Shown: positions 9,111 through 17,368, counted from the stretch's first letter. The stretch is DNA of 33,227 bases from Thermoanaerobaculales bacterium (GCA_025456385.1 JALOKS010000003.1:1-33227), one strand, 5' to 3'. Numbers and translations: made by a program. Notes: a model not told the origin generated them from the sequence alone.

Positions 9111-9620
9111 CTAGAGCTCCAGCGCCGGGTTGACGATGAAGTACACGGCGGTGTCCTGGTCGCCGCCGGCGGCGAGCTGGTAGACGCGGACGCCCTCCCC
9201 GGCCATCTCGACCTCGACCGACGGCGGAGCCGCCTCCGGACCCTCGAGGGCGGCCTGACTCACGGCAGGAGGCGGCGCCACGGCGCCGTCGGGCGCAAGC
9301 CGCCACAGGAGGGCGGCGCTGAGCGCGAGGACCGCCGCTGCCGCTGCCGCCATGATCGGCCGCCGCGGTCCGGAGAGCCGGCGGGCGAGGCGCTGCTGGC
9401 GGATCTGCGAGGTCACCGCCGCGGCGCAGGCCTCGATCCGGCCCGGGTCGACCCGCGGCGCGTCGGCGAGCGCGAACAGCAGGCTGGGCTCCGCAACCAG
9501 CGCCCAGCTCCGGCAGCCGGCGCAGTCGCGGAGGTGGCCGCGGAAGATCGCCCGCCGATCCGCGTCGAGCGTGTCGTCGAGGTAGGCGCCGAGCATGTCC
9601 CGATACAGCGTGCAGTCCAT
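9111..9620 (-). CDS. Anti-sigma factor-like protein with zinc-finger (HxxxCxxC)
   Basis: MDCTLYRDMLGAYLDDTLDADRRAIFRGHLRDCAGCRSW..., central TM segment; directly downstream of an ECF sigma factor gene. Confidence 0.8.
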   Translation of the reverse strand: MDCTLYRDMLGAYLDDTLDADRRAIFRGHLRDCAGCRSWALVAEPSLLFALADAPRVDPGRIEACAAAVTSQIRQQRLARRLSGPRRPIMAAAAAAVLALSAALLWRLAPDGAVAPPPAVSQAALEGPEAAPPSVEVEMAGEGVRVYQLAAGGDQDTAVYFIVNPALEL

Positions 9621-9621
9621 C

Positions 9622-10257
9622 TCATCCCCTCTCTGAAGCGGGCAGGTACTCCGGAAACCTCTCTTTGATCGCGACCTGCAGAGCCTTGCGGGCCTGGAAG
9701 ACGTGGTTGCGAACCGTGGTCGCGGTGCAGCCCAGAATCTCGGCCACCTCGGAGGTGTCCAGTCCCTGCATCTCCCGCAGCACGAAGGCGCTGCGCTGCT
9801 GCGGCGTCAGCACACCCACCAGCCGCCGGAGCACCGCTTCCGTCTCGCGCGAGTCGAAGCGGCTGCCGGCACTCTCTCCCTCGCCCACCAGCCGCAGGTG
9901 GTGCTCGGCGCCCGCCTTGTGCGCGCGCTCGCGGCTCGAGCGCGAGCGCAGCAAGTCGATGGCCAGGTTGGTGCCGATGCGGTACAGCCAGGTCGTAAAG
10001 CTGAAGCGGGGGTCGTAACGATCGAGCCGCTGCCAGGCGCGAAGGAAGGCCATCTGCACGACATCCCAGGCCTCTGTGTCATCACCCAGGATTCGGGCCA
10101 CGGCACGGTGGAGCCCCGGCGAGTGCCTCCGAACGAGCTGCGCGAAGGCCTCTTCGTCGCCGGCGCGCGCCGCCTGCACCCAGCCCGGCTCATCCATGGC
10201 CGGCCCGGCTCGGCGCACGCTGTCCGCGGCGACAATCCACAGGTTCTCCCTCACCAT
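9622..10257 (-). CDS. RNA polymerase sigma factor, ECF/sigma-70 family
   Basis: ...DEEAFAQLVRRHSPGLHRAVARILGDDTEAWDVVQMAFLRAWQRLDRYDPRFSFTTWLYRIGTNLAIDLLR...LTPQQRSAFVLREMQGLDTSEVAEILGCTATTVRNHVFQARKAL. The ORF opens at 10326; likely starts are ATG 10257 or ATG 10197. Confidence 0.93.
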   Translation of the reverse strand: MVRENLWIVAADSVRRAGPAMDEPGWVQAARAGDEEAFAQLVRRHSPGLHRAVARILGDDTEAWDVVQMAFLRAWQRLDRYDPRFSFTTWLYRIGTNLAIDLLRSRSSRERAHKAGAEHHLRLVGEGESAGSRFDSRETEAVLRRLVGVLTPQQRSAFVLREMQGLDTSEVAEILGCTATTVRNHVFQARKALQVAIKERFPEYLPASERG

Positions 10258-10325
10258 CGCTTCCCCGCTACGGTATACGGACCCCTGCGTGACACCGTTG
10301 GGGAACCTCATGGCAGATGCTACCA

Positions 10326-10353
10326 CCCCGGCGGGAGCAAGCTCCCGCCGGGG
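10326..10353. repeat. Perfect 13-bp stem-loop (CCCCGGCGGGAGC-AA-GCTCCCGCCGGGG)
   Basis: Direct reading of inverted arms 10326-10338 and 10341-10353. Confidence 0.95.
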
Positions 10354-10401
10354 TCTTGTATCGGCCCCCGGGCCGGGCCGGGCCCGGGGGCCGATACAAG
10401 A
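10354..10401. repeat. Perfect 21-bp stem-loop (TCTTGTATCGGCCCCCGGGCC-GGGCCG-GGCCCGGGGGCCGATACAAGA)
   Basis: Direct reading of inverted arms 10354-10374 and 10381-10401; abuts the previous hairpin with no gap. Confidence 0.95.
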
Positions 10402-10443
10402 GAATGGCGCAGATTACGGTATCCTTCCGCGGCGGAGGCGCGC

Positions 10444-10665
10444 ATGGATATTTCGATCGAGTACTGCGTGTCTTGAAACTACCTGCCTCGGGCCGCCGGG
10501 CTGGCGGCTGAGCTGGATCGGGAGTTCGGTGCGAGCACCCGTCTGATCAAGGGCAGGGACGGTGTCTTCGAGGTCACCGTCGACGGCGCCCTGCTGTTCT
10601 CGAAACGGGCCCTCGCCCGCTTTCCCGAGGACGGCGAGGTGGCGGCGGCGATCCGCGCCCGCTGA
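10444..10665 (+). CDS. SelW/Rdx-family (SelT/SelW/SelH) candidate selenoprotein; in-frame TGA 10474-10476 read as Sec
   Basis: ATG 10444 preceded by GGAGG; read-through product MDISIEYCVSUNYLPRAAGLAAELDREFGASTRLIKGRDGVFEVTVDGALLFSKRALARFPEDGEVAAAIRAR*. The CxxU position matches Rdx CxxC/CxxU; the downstream FEV-x-VDG-x-LLFSK-x-RFPE block matches the family. The frame is open on both sides of the TGA. Confidence 0.87.
10487..10512 (+). promoter_or_regulatory. Candidate bacterial SECIS element
   Basis: CUC-GG-GCCGCC-(GGGCU)-GGCGGC-U-GAG: 6-bp upper stem, 3-bp lower stem, 5-nt apical loop starting with G; the loop begins 21 nt after the UGA, within the usual spacing for bacterial SECIS. Confidence 0.7.
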
Positions 10666-10672
10666 GGAGAGC

Positions 10673-11671
10673 TCAGGCAGGGCCGTTGCCGCCGCCCGGC
10701 CGGCGGCGGTAGATGTGTCGCTCCAGGATCTTCGAGTAGGGCGTCCAGGCCTCGTCCTCGGAGCCGTCGGCGGCGATCGCCTCGAGCATGCCGGCGACCT
10801 TCGAGTCCAGGTTGTCCGCCATGTGCACCAGCAGCGCCTCCGGGGTCTTCGGCCGGCGCGGCGAGCCGTACTCGTACTCCCCGTGGTGCGAGAGCAGGAT
10901 GTGCAGGAGGTGGCGGCGGGTCTCCGCCGGGAAAGCCTGGAGCTCGGCGATCGTGCGGTCGACGAACAGGGCCTCCATGCTGAGGTGGCCGAGCAGGCGG
11001 CCGTCATCGGTGTACTCGATGGAGGGCCCGATCTCCAGCTCCCAGATCTTGCCGAGGTCGTGGAGGAGCGCCCCCGCCACCACGAGATCGGCGCTGAGGC
11101 CGTAGTGGCGGGCCAGCGTTCGGGCCACGCTCGCCATCGACACCGTGTGCTCGAGCAGGCCGGAGCGGAAGGCGTGGTGCATCGACCGTGCCGCGGGCGC
11201 CAGCCTGAAGCGTCGCTCGATGTCGGGGTCGGAGAAGATCCGGAACAGCAGTTGGCGGAGATCGGGGTCGGCGACCTCCTCGATGAGCGTGGTCAGCTGC
11301 TGCCAGAGCTGGGCCGGGTCGGCCGCGGAGGCACGCACGAAGATCTCCTCGTCGACCGCTTCACCGGAAACCCCGCACGCCGTCCGGACCACGAGCTGCA
11401 GCTGCTGGTTGTAGCGCTGCACCTGGCCCTTGACCGCGGCCACCGTGCCCGGCTGCAGGACCTCGCGCAGGCGGTCGACGTTCTGCCACACCAGCGCCGT
11501 CACCTCGCCGGTGCGGTCGCCGAGGACCGCAGCGAGGTAGGGGCCGCCGCCGCGGCGCTGGCGGAGGTCCGCCGAGCGCACCGCGAAGTGCTCGTCGACC
11601 TCGGCCCCGGCCTTCAGGTCCTTGACCCAGGTCCGCGGCCGCTCAGTTCCGTTCGCCTCGCTGCGGCTCAC
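10673..11671 (-). CDS. OB-fold + HD-domain protein, YhaM-like 3'-5' exoribonuclease family
   Basis: 332 aa: ...TWVKDLKAGAEVDEHFAVRSADLRQRRGGGPYLAAVLGDRTGEVTALVW (OB-fold) and ...LLEHTVSMASVARTLARHYGLSADLVVAGALLHDLGKIWEL (HD). Confidence 0.82.
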   Translation of the reverse strand: MSRSEANGTERPRTWVKDLKAGAEVDEHFAVRSADLRQRRGGGPYLAAVLGDRTGEVTALVWQNVDRLREVLQPGTVAAVKGQVQRYNQQLQLVVRTACGVSGEAVDEEIFVRASAADPAQLWQQLTTLIEEVADPDLRQLLFRIFSDPDIERRFRLAPAARSMHHAFRSGLLEHTVSMASVARTLARHYGLSADLVVAGALLHDLGKIWELEIGPSIEYTDDGRLLGHLSMEALFVDRTIAELQAFPAETRRHLLHILLSHHGEYEYGSPRRPKTPEALLVHMADNLDSKVAGMLEAIAADGSEDEAWTPYSKILERHIYRRRPGGGNGPA

Positions 11672-12648
11672 TGCCCGCCTCCTGCGAGCATCTGGAGAAC
11701 CATCGGCACGCGCTCCTCGTGCACCTCGACCAGGTAGTCCTTCTTCAGCTTCTCCACCAGGCCCCGGGTCTGGCTCTCGTAGCTGTCGGCCGAGCGCTGC
11801 CGCCGCAGCTCCGGCCCAACCTCCTCGAAGGGGCGGTACCCGGCCGGGATCCGACGCACCAGGCGGACGATCTGGACGCCGTTGGGCACGGTCAACGGGT
11901 CGGTGATGCCGCCCTCGGCGAGAGGCTCGAGAGCGGCGCGCAGATCGGCGCGGCAGTCGTCGACCGGAATCGCACCGAGGTCCTGCAGCTCAGCGCCCGC
12001 GAGAATCGCCTCCGCCTTGAGATCGGCGCCGCCGCGCACCCTGTCGACGAGCCCCTGCGCCCGCTGCCGCAGCGCCGCTTCGGTTTCCTGATCGGGAGAC
12101 AGGAAAACCTGCTCGAGCTGGAGCATCGGCGGCACGCGGAACCTCTCTTTCTCGGCCTCGTACTGCCGGCGAAGCTCCTCCTCCGTGACCTCCACCGGCC
12201 GGACCTCACCCTGCACGGCCCGCTGCAGCGTCATCGTGCGCCGGTAGCGCTCGCGCAGCGTGTCGACGGTCAGCCCGGCGCTGGCCAGGGCCTGCTGCCA
12301 GGCGGCGTCGTCCTCGAGCTTGTTCTCCTTGCGGAGGCCCGCCAGTGCCTGCTCCACCATCTGGTCATCGATCACGATCTGCTTCTCGGTTGCCCGCTCC
12401 ATCAGCACGAGCTCGTTGACGACCTCCTGCAGCAGGGCCTCGACGAACTCGCGGACCTCGTCGCTCGAGGACGGCGGCGGCGAGATCTGCGAGATCTCGG
12501 AGCGCACGCGCTCGCTGAAGTCGGAGACCGTGACGATGCGCTCGTTGACGCGCACCATCATGCCCTCGAGGAGCACGCGATCTGCCGCGCCGAGGAGCAC
12601 CGGCAGCAGCAGGAGAGAGAAAGCGAACGCCGCTGGCCTTCTAGCCAT
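11668..12648 (-). CDS. SurA/PpiC-like periplasmic peptidylprolyl isomerase/chaperone
   Basis: Start MARRPAAFAFSLLLLPVLLGAADRVLLEGMMVRVNERIVTVSDFSERV... at 12648; SurA-N-like region and parvulin-like C-terminal half. Confidence 0.75.
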   Translation of the reverse strand: MARRPAAFAFSLLLLPVLLGAADRVLLEGMMVRVNERIVTVSDFSERVRSEISQISPPPSSSDEVREFVEALLQEVVNELVLMERATEKQIVIDDQMVEQALAGLRKENKLEDDAAWQQALASAGLTVDTLRERYRRTMTLQRAVQGEVRPVEVTEEELRRQYEAEKERFRVPPMLQLEQVFLSPDQETEAALRQRAQGLVDRVRGGADLKAEAILAGAELQDLGAIPVDDCRADLRAALEPLAEGGITDPLTVPNGVQIVRLVRRIPAGYRPFEEVGPELRRQRSADSYESQTRGLVEKLKKDYLVEVHEERVPMVLQMLAGGGQ

Positions 12649-13492
12649 TCCTTCGACCCTCCAGGTAGCGCCCGTCGTAGGCAAACCACATCCGTCCCGG
12701 GTTGACGCGCACGCCGATCTCGGCGGCCAGCGTCCGCACGCACTCGCGGGCGTGCTCTCGGGCGATCCGCTGGGCGAGCTCGGCGCGGACCGTCGCTTCC
12801 ACCTCCGCCTGCACCGGAGGACCGGCCGGCACCAGCTCGAGCACCTGGAACAGGTGGTAGCCCGTCGGGCCTTGGATCGGCCGCGAGATCCCGCCGGGCG
12901 CGAGCGAGAAGACGACCTCCTCGATCTCCGGCGGCAGGCTGTCCTCGAAGACGGTGCCCAGCCCCCCACCTTCGGCGGCATTGGGTGCCCGGCTGATCTC
13001 GCGCGAGAGCGCCACGAAATCGGCGCCGGAGTCCAGGCGGCGCCGCGCCGCCTGCGCCTCCTCGAGCGTGCCGACGAGGATCTGCCGTACCTCGGCCCGC
13101 GCCGGGACGACCTCCTGCATGCGGGCGGCCGTGTCCCGCGCGACCCCGGCCGGATCGGGCGCAGGGGCATCGCCGCACAGGCGCTGCACCAGGCGCTGCA
13201 GCTGGGCGGGGCCGAGGGTGGCTTCGTCGACAGGGGTCGCGGGCTCGCGAAGCCGGGCGGCTTCGAGCAGGACCTTGCGGTCCAGGTACTGGTCCAGCAG
13301 TCGCGACGCGACCGCCGACCCGGCTCGCTGCCAGGGCTCGCCCGTCGCCTCGGCCACATGGCTCTGGAATGCTTCGAGAGCGAGCCGCTGCTCGCCGACC
13401 CTTGCCAGTGCATCATCCTCCCGGCCGCAGGCGAGAACTGCGCAGCCGGCGAGGGCGACGAACCATGCGCGTCGAGCCGGTCGGACCGCCAT
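12641..13492 (-). CDS. Parvulin-type peptidylprolyl isomerase lipoprotein
   Basis: MAVRPARRAWFVALAGCAVLACGRED (lipobox), parvulin core VRQILVGTLEEAQAARRRLDSGADFVALSREIS...GGGLGTVFEDSLPPEIEEVVFSLAPGGISRPIQGPTGYHLFQVLE. Confidence 0.85.
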   Translation of the reverse strand: MAVRPARRAWFVALAGCAVLACGREDDALARVGEQRLALEAFQSHVAEATGEPWQRAGSAVASRLLDQYLDRKVLLEAARLREPATPVDEATLGPAQLQRLVQRLCGDAPAPDPAGVARDTAARMQEVVPARAEVRQILVGTLEEAQAARRRLDSGADFVALSREISRAPNAAEGGGLGTVFEDSLPPEIEEVVFSLAPGGISRPIQGPTGYHLFQVLELVPAGPPVQAEVEATVRAELAQRIAREHARECVRTLAAEIGVRVNPGRMWFAYDGRYLEGRRNG

Positions 13493-13511
13493 CCGCGAAG
13501 ACTAACACGGC

Positions 13512-13532
13512 CGGCAGCTTCGCTGCCGGCAG
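13512..13532. terminator. GC-rich stem-loop, possible Rho-independent-like terminator of mfd
   Basis: GCCGGCAGC-TTC-GCTGCCGGC (about 13512-13532), downstream of the mfd stop and upstream of the parvulin start on the minus strand; no good T-tract. Confidence 0.4.
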
Positions 13533-13623
13533 GTGGAGGCTCGCGACCGAGAGACCGCCGTCGGGTGCGGTCGACACCCGGACCCCGTGGCCGAGCTCGC
13601 TCTGCGGACGGGAACCCACGGCC

Positions 13624-16600
13624 CTATCGTAGCAAGCGGTCCGCCGCCGGCCCGGTCGCTCCGCCGGGGCCGGCGTCGCCGGCGACGGCCTCGAGGAAGC
13701 GCAGGAGCTCGTCGAGGCCGGCGCCGTCGTCGGCGCCCGGCAGGCTCAGCTCGCCGCTCGGGCTCAGCCGCGCCTCCGGCCAGCCGCCGACCGCCTCGGC
13801 GAGGCCTTCGGGAGGCGCCGATGCGGCGTCGAAGCGCAGCTGCCAGCGGCGCCCACGGCGCGCCACCGAGATCGCGCCGGCGCGGCGGGCCAGCATGCGC
13901 ACCCGCTGCGCGCGAGCCAGCGATCCGAGCTGCGCCGGCGGCGGGCCGTAGCGATCGGCCATCTCGTCGACCAGGCGCGCAACCGCCTCCTCGCTGTCGC
14001 AGGCGGCCAACCTCTTGTAGAAGCTGAGGCGCAGGGCGGGCTCCGGCAGGTAGGCCTCCGGCAGCTGGAGGTCGAGGCCGAGGCGGAGCTCGACCTCGCG
14101 GCGCGACACGGCCGGCCGCCCCTCGAGCTCGGCCACGGCCTCCTCGAGGAGCTGACAGTAGGTCTCGAAGCCGACCGCCTCCATGAAACCGTGCTGCTCG
14201 GCCCCGAGCAGATTGCCCGCGCCGCGGATCTCGAGGTCGCGGGCCGCGATGCGGAAGCCGGCGCCGAGCGCGCAGAACTCCTGGATGGCGGCCAGCCGCG
14301 CCCGGGCGGTCGGGGTCAGCGGTTGGCCCGGCGGCACCAGGAAGTATGCGAAGGCCAGCCGCTCCGAGCGGCCGACCCGGCCGCGCAGCTGGTAGAGCTG
14401 GGCGAGGCCGAAGCGATCGGCGCGGTTGACGAGCAGGGTGTTGGCGTTGGGAATGTCGAGGCCGTTCTCGATGATCGCGGTGGCCAGCAGCACGTCGGCC
14501 TCGCCGTCGAGGAAGCTCTGCATCGCCCGCTCGAGGTGCCGCTCGGTCATCTGCCCGTGCGCCACGGCGACCCGCGCTTCGGGCACGACCCTCCGCAGCC
14601 AGTCCGCGAAGGCGCCGATCGAGCGCACCCGGTTGTGGACGAAGTACACCTGGCCGCGGCGCTCCATCTCGTAGAGAACCGCCTCGCGGACGATCTCCTC
14701 GGAGAACTCGATGACCGCCGTCTCCACCGCCTGGCGGTCGCGCGGCGGCGTCTCGATGATCGAGATGTCGCGCAGCCCGCTCAAGCTGAGGTTGAGGGTG
14801 CGGGGAATCGGGGTCGCCGACATCGCCACGACGTCGACCTCCGCGCGCAGGCGCTTCAGCCGCTCCTTCTGCGCCACTCCGAAGCGCTGCTCCTCGTCGA
14901 GGACGACGAGCCCGAGGTCGCGGAAGCGGACGCCGTCCCCGAGCAGCCGGTGGGTGCCGACGACGACGTCGACGCGGCCCTCCGCGAGGCCCTCGAGCAC
15001 CGCCCGCGCCTCGGCCGGCGACGAGAAGCGCGACAGCATGCGGGTCTCGACCGGAAAGCCCGCGAAGCGCCTCTGCAGCGTCGCGAGGTGCTGCTCGACC
15101 AGGATCGTGGTCGGGGCGAGCACGGCGACCTGCTTGCCTTCGAGGACGGTCTTGAAGGCAGCACGGATGGCGACCTCGGTCTTGCCGTAGCCGACATCGC
15201 CGCAGAGCAGCCGGTCCATGGGCCGCGGCGACTCCATGTCGGCCTTGATCTCCGCCACCGAGCGCTCCTGGTCCGGCGTCAGCTCGAACTCGAAGGCGTC
15301 CTCGAACTCGCGCTGCCACGGCGAGTCGGGGGAGAAGGCGAAGCCCTCCGCCGCGTGCCGCACGGCCGCCAGCCGGAGCAGCTCCGCGGCCATCTCGCGC
15401 ACCGCCTTCTTGACGCGCGACTTACGGCGGCTCCAGCTGCCGCCGCCGAGTCGGTCGAGGCGCGGGCTGACGTCGGCGTCGCCGGCGGCGTACTTCTGGA
15501 TCAGGTCCGCGCGCTCGACCGGTACCAGCAGCGAGTCGCCGCCGTGGTACTCGAGCGCGAGCATCTCGAGCTCGCGGCCTTCCACCGTGACCCGGCGGAA
15601 GCCGGTGAAGCGCCCGATGCCGTGATCCAGGTGGACCACGAGGTCCCCCGCCCGCAGGTCGCGGAGGTCGGACACGAAGGCGCTCGGCCCGCCGCGGCGC
15701 GGCCGCGGAGCGGGCGCCGCGGTGAGGTCGCGCCGGCCGTAGACGGCGAGGCCGCCGGGCCACACGAAGCCGCGCTGGACACCGCCCTCGGTGATCGCCA
15801 CCTCTCCCGGGAGAGCCGGAGCGGACGCCGGCTCGACGCCGCCGTCGCGCAGCAGGTGCGCGAAGCGGCGCCCCTCGCCGGCGGACGCGACGACCAGCAC
15901 CTGCGCCAGGTCCTGCGCACGGCGGGCGCGCAGAGTCGGCACCAGGTCCGGAAGGCGGCGTACAAAGCTCTCCGCCGGGGCGGTCGCGAGCCGCCGCCAC
16001 GCAGTCGTCGTGTCGAGGACCTCGAGCCTTTCGAGTCGCAGCTTGGCCGCTTCGACCGCGGGCCGCAGCTCCTCCGGGGAGCGCAGCAGCCTCTCCGGCG
16101 GGGGCAGCTCCATCGCCCGCTGGCTGAGCGCCCGCCACTCCCGCTCGACGAGCTGCCGCCAGCGCCCGAGCTCGCCGAGCACCTCGTCACGGTCGCAGAC
16201 GGTGATGTCCTGCGCCAGGTCGAGCCAGCCCACGGCGCCTCCGGCGAGGTGCAGAGCGCCCCACCACAGCCGCCGCTCGGCGCCGTCGAGCATCAGCCCC
16301 GCGAGCGCCGGCAGGTCGTCCTCGAGCATCGCCGCGACCTCGAGCCGGCGGTCGCCGCCGAAGGGATCGAGCGGCGGGATCGCGATCGACTCCAGGGGCT
16401 CTCCGCAGCTGCGCTGGGTCGGCGTGTCGAAGGCCCGGATCGACTCCAGCAGGTCGTCATCCAGCTGCAGCCGGACTCCCGAGGTGCCGCCGAGGTGGAG
16501 GTCGATGACCCAGCCGCGCACCGCGAACTCGCCGGCCTCCTCGACGAGGTCCACTCGACGGTAGCCGGCGCTGACCAGGCGGCGCGCGATCTCGCCGGGC

Positions 16601-17037
16601 TCGACCCGGGCGCCTGCCACGAGCCTGGTCGTGTGCTCGTCGACGAGCCCCGGCGCCGGCACCGGGGTGGCGAGCGCGCGCGCCGGCGCGACCACCAGGT
16701 CATAGGCGCCGCGGCCGATCCCGGCCAGCAGCTCGACCAGCCGCAGCCGCGCGTCGAGCGGCGGCTCGGCGCCGACGTAGGGGCTCGCGGTCTCGGCGGG
16801 GACGACCCCGACCCTGAGTCCGGGGGCCAGCAGCTCGAGGCCCGCCGCCAGGTCCTCGGCCTCGGCGACGTTCGGGGTCAGCACCAGCCCCAGCCGCGAC
16901 GGCCAGCCGTCCCGGGCGAGAGCGGCGAGGGCGAGCGACCGCGCCCCCGGCACCACGCCGCCCAGCGCCAGGCCTGACGCGCCGGCGGCGAGCTCGCGTG
17001 CGAGGGGGCCGAGGTCGGGGAGGGGGTAGCTCGTCAT
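13624..17037 (-). CDS. mfd: Transcription-repair coupling factor Mfd
   Basis: 1137 aa: LVVHLDHGIGRFTGFRRV..., FELTPDQERSVAEIKADMESPRPMDRLLCGDVGYGKTEVAIRAAFK, DEEQRFGVAQKERLK, SATPIPRTLNLSLSGLRDISIIETPP, TRCF C-terminal domain. Confidence 0.98.
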   Translation of the reverse strand: MTSYPLPDLGPLARELAAGASGLALGGVVPGARSLALAALARDGWPSRLGLVLTPNVAEAEDLAAGLELLAPGLRVGVVPAETASPYVGAEPPLDARLRLVELLAGIGRGAYDLVVAPARALATPVPAPGLVDEHTTRLVAGARVEPGEIARRLVSAGYRRVDLVEEAGEFAVRGWVIDLHLGGTSGVRLQLDDDLLESIRAFDTPTQRSCGEPLESIAIPPLDPFGGDRRLEVAAMLEDDLPALAGLMLDGAERRLWWGALHLAGGAVGWLDLAQDITVCDRDEVLGELGRWRQLVEREWRALSQRAMELPPPERLLRSPEELRPAVEAAKLRLERLEVLDTTTAWRRLATAPAESFVRRLPDLVPTLRARRAQDLAQVLVVASAGEGRRFAHLLRDGGVEPASAPALPGEVAITEGGVQRGFVWPGGLAVYGRRDLTAAPAPRPRRGGPSAFVSDLRDLRAGDLVVHLDHGIGRFTGFRRVTVEGRELEMLALEYHGGDSLLVPVERADLIQKYAAGDADVSPRLDRLGGGSWSRRKSRVKKAVREMAAELLRLAAVRHAAEGFAFSPDSPWQREFEDAFEFELTPDQERSVAEIKADMESPRPMDRLLCGDVGYGKTEVAIRAAFKTVLEGKQVAVLAPTTILVEQHLATLQRRFAGFPVETRMLSRFSSPAEARAVLEGLAEGRVDVVVGTHRLLGDGVRFRDLGLVVLDEEQRFGVAQKERLKRLRAEVDVVAMSATPIPRTLNLSLSGLRDISIIETPPRDRQAVETAVIEFSEEIVREAVLYEMERRGQVYFVHNRVRSIGAFADWLRRVVPEARVAVAHGQMTERHLERAMQSFLDGEADVLLATAIIENGLDIPNANTLLVNRADRFGLAQLYQLRGRVGRSERLAFAYFLVPPGQPLTPTARARLAAIQEFCALGAGFRIAARDLEIRGAGNLLGAEQHGFMEAVGFETYCQLLEEAVAELEGRPAVSRREVELRLGLDLQLPEAYLPEPALRLSFYKRLAACDSEEAVARLVDEMADRYGPPPAQLGSLARAQRVRMLARRAGAISVARRGRRWQLRFDAASAPPEGLAEAVGGWPEARLSPSGELSLPGADDGAGLDELLRFLEAVAGDAGPGGATGPAADRLLR

Positions 17038-17063
17038 GCTCTGGGCGCTCGGATCGAGGTGGT

Positions 17064-17096
17064 GAATTTTGAGTTTTGAGTTTTGAATTTTGAGTT
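17064..17096. repeat. 7-nt-period A/T-rich repeat ((GARTTTT)n)
   Basis: gaattttgagttttgagttttgaattttgagtt read directly. Confidence 0.9.
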
Positions 17097-17266
17097 GTGG
17101 CGGCCCAAGGCTGAAAGCCGGTCGCCGTGGTGATTTTCCCCCGTCGCCAGTGGCTCAGGAGCCACAGGGTGGCCCGTGTCAGCGCCCGAGCACGGCACCC
17201 GTCGCCAGATGTCGGAGCCTTCCGCGGCCGCAAGGTGCGGCGGAGGATCTACGAGCGGGCGCGGGG

Positions 17267-17298
17267 AACTCAAAACTCAAAACTCAAAACTGATAACT
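17267..17298. repeat. 7-nt-period A/T-rich repeat, inverted relative to 17064-17096
   Basis: aactcaaaactcaaaactcaaaactgataact read directly. Confidence 0.9.
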
Positions 17299-17368
17299 CT
17301 GGCGAGCCATGCCTTCCGAGGTGAGTGCCTCGCCACATGCCCCGATCCGGCGAGCCTCAAACGGAGCC

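Noticed and set aside
10258-10326. Sigma factor start at 10326 as given by the ORF track
   Set aside because: The extension MVASAMRFPNGVTQGSVYRSGEA runs into the hairpin and looks like a leader; ATG 10257 or 10197 is more plausible.
10444-10476. Reading MDISIEYCVS as the C-terminus of ORF 9703..10476 (+), or the SelW-like locus as a pseudogene
   Set aside because: ORF 9703..10476 is antisense to the sigma factor and composition-driven. The frame after the TGA is intact, family-like and has a SECIS-like stem, so recoding explains the data better than decay.
14191-16977. 928-aa plus-strand ORF antisense to mfd
   Set aside because: Mirror ORF of a high-GC gene; Arg/Ala/Glu/Asp-rich with no recognisable domains, while the minus strand encodes clear Mfd.
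17090-17324. Small ORFs upstream of mfd containing NSKLKTQNSK-like peptides
   Set aside because: These are translations of the 7-nt A/T-rich repeats and are not credible proteins.
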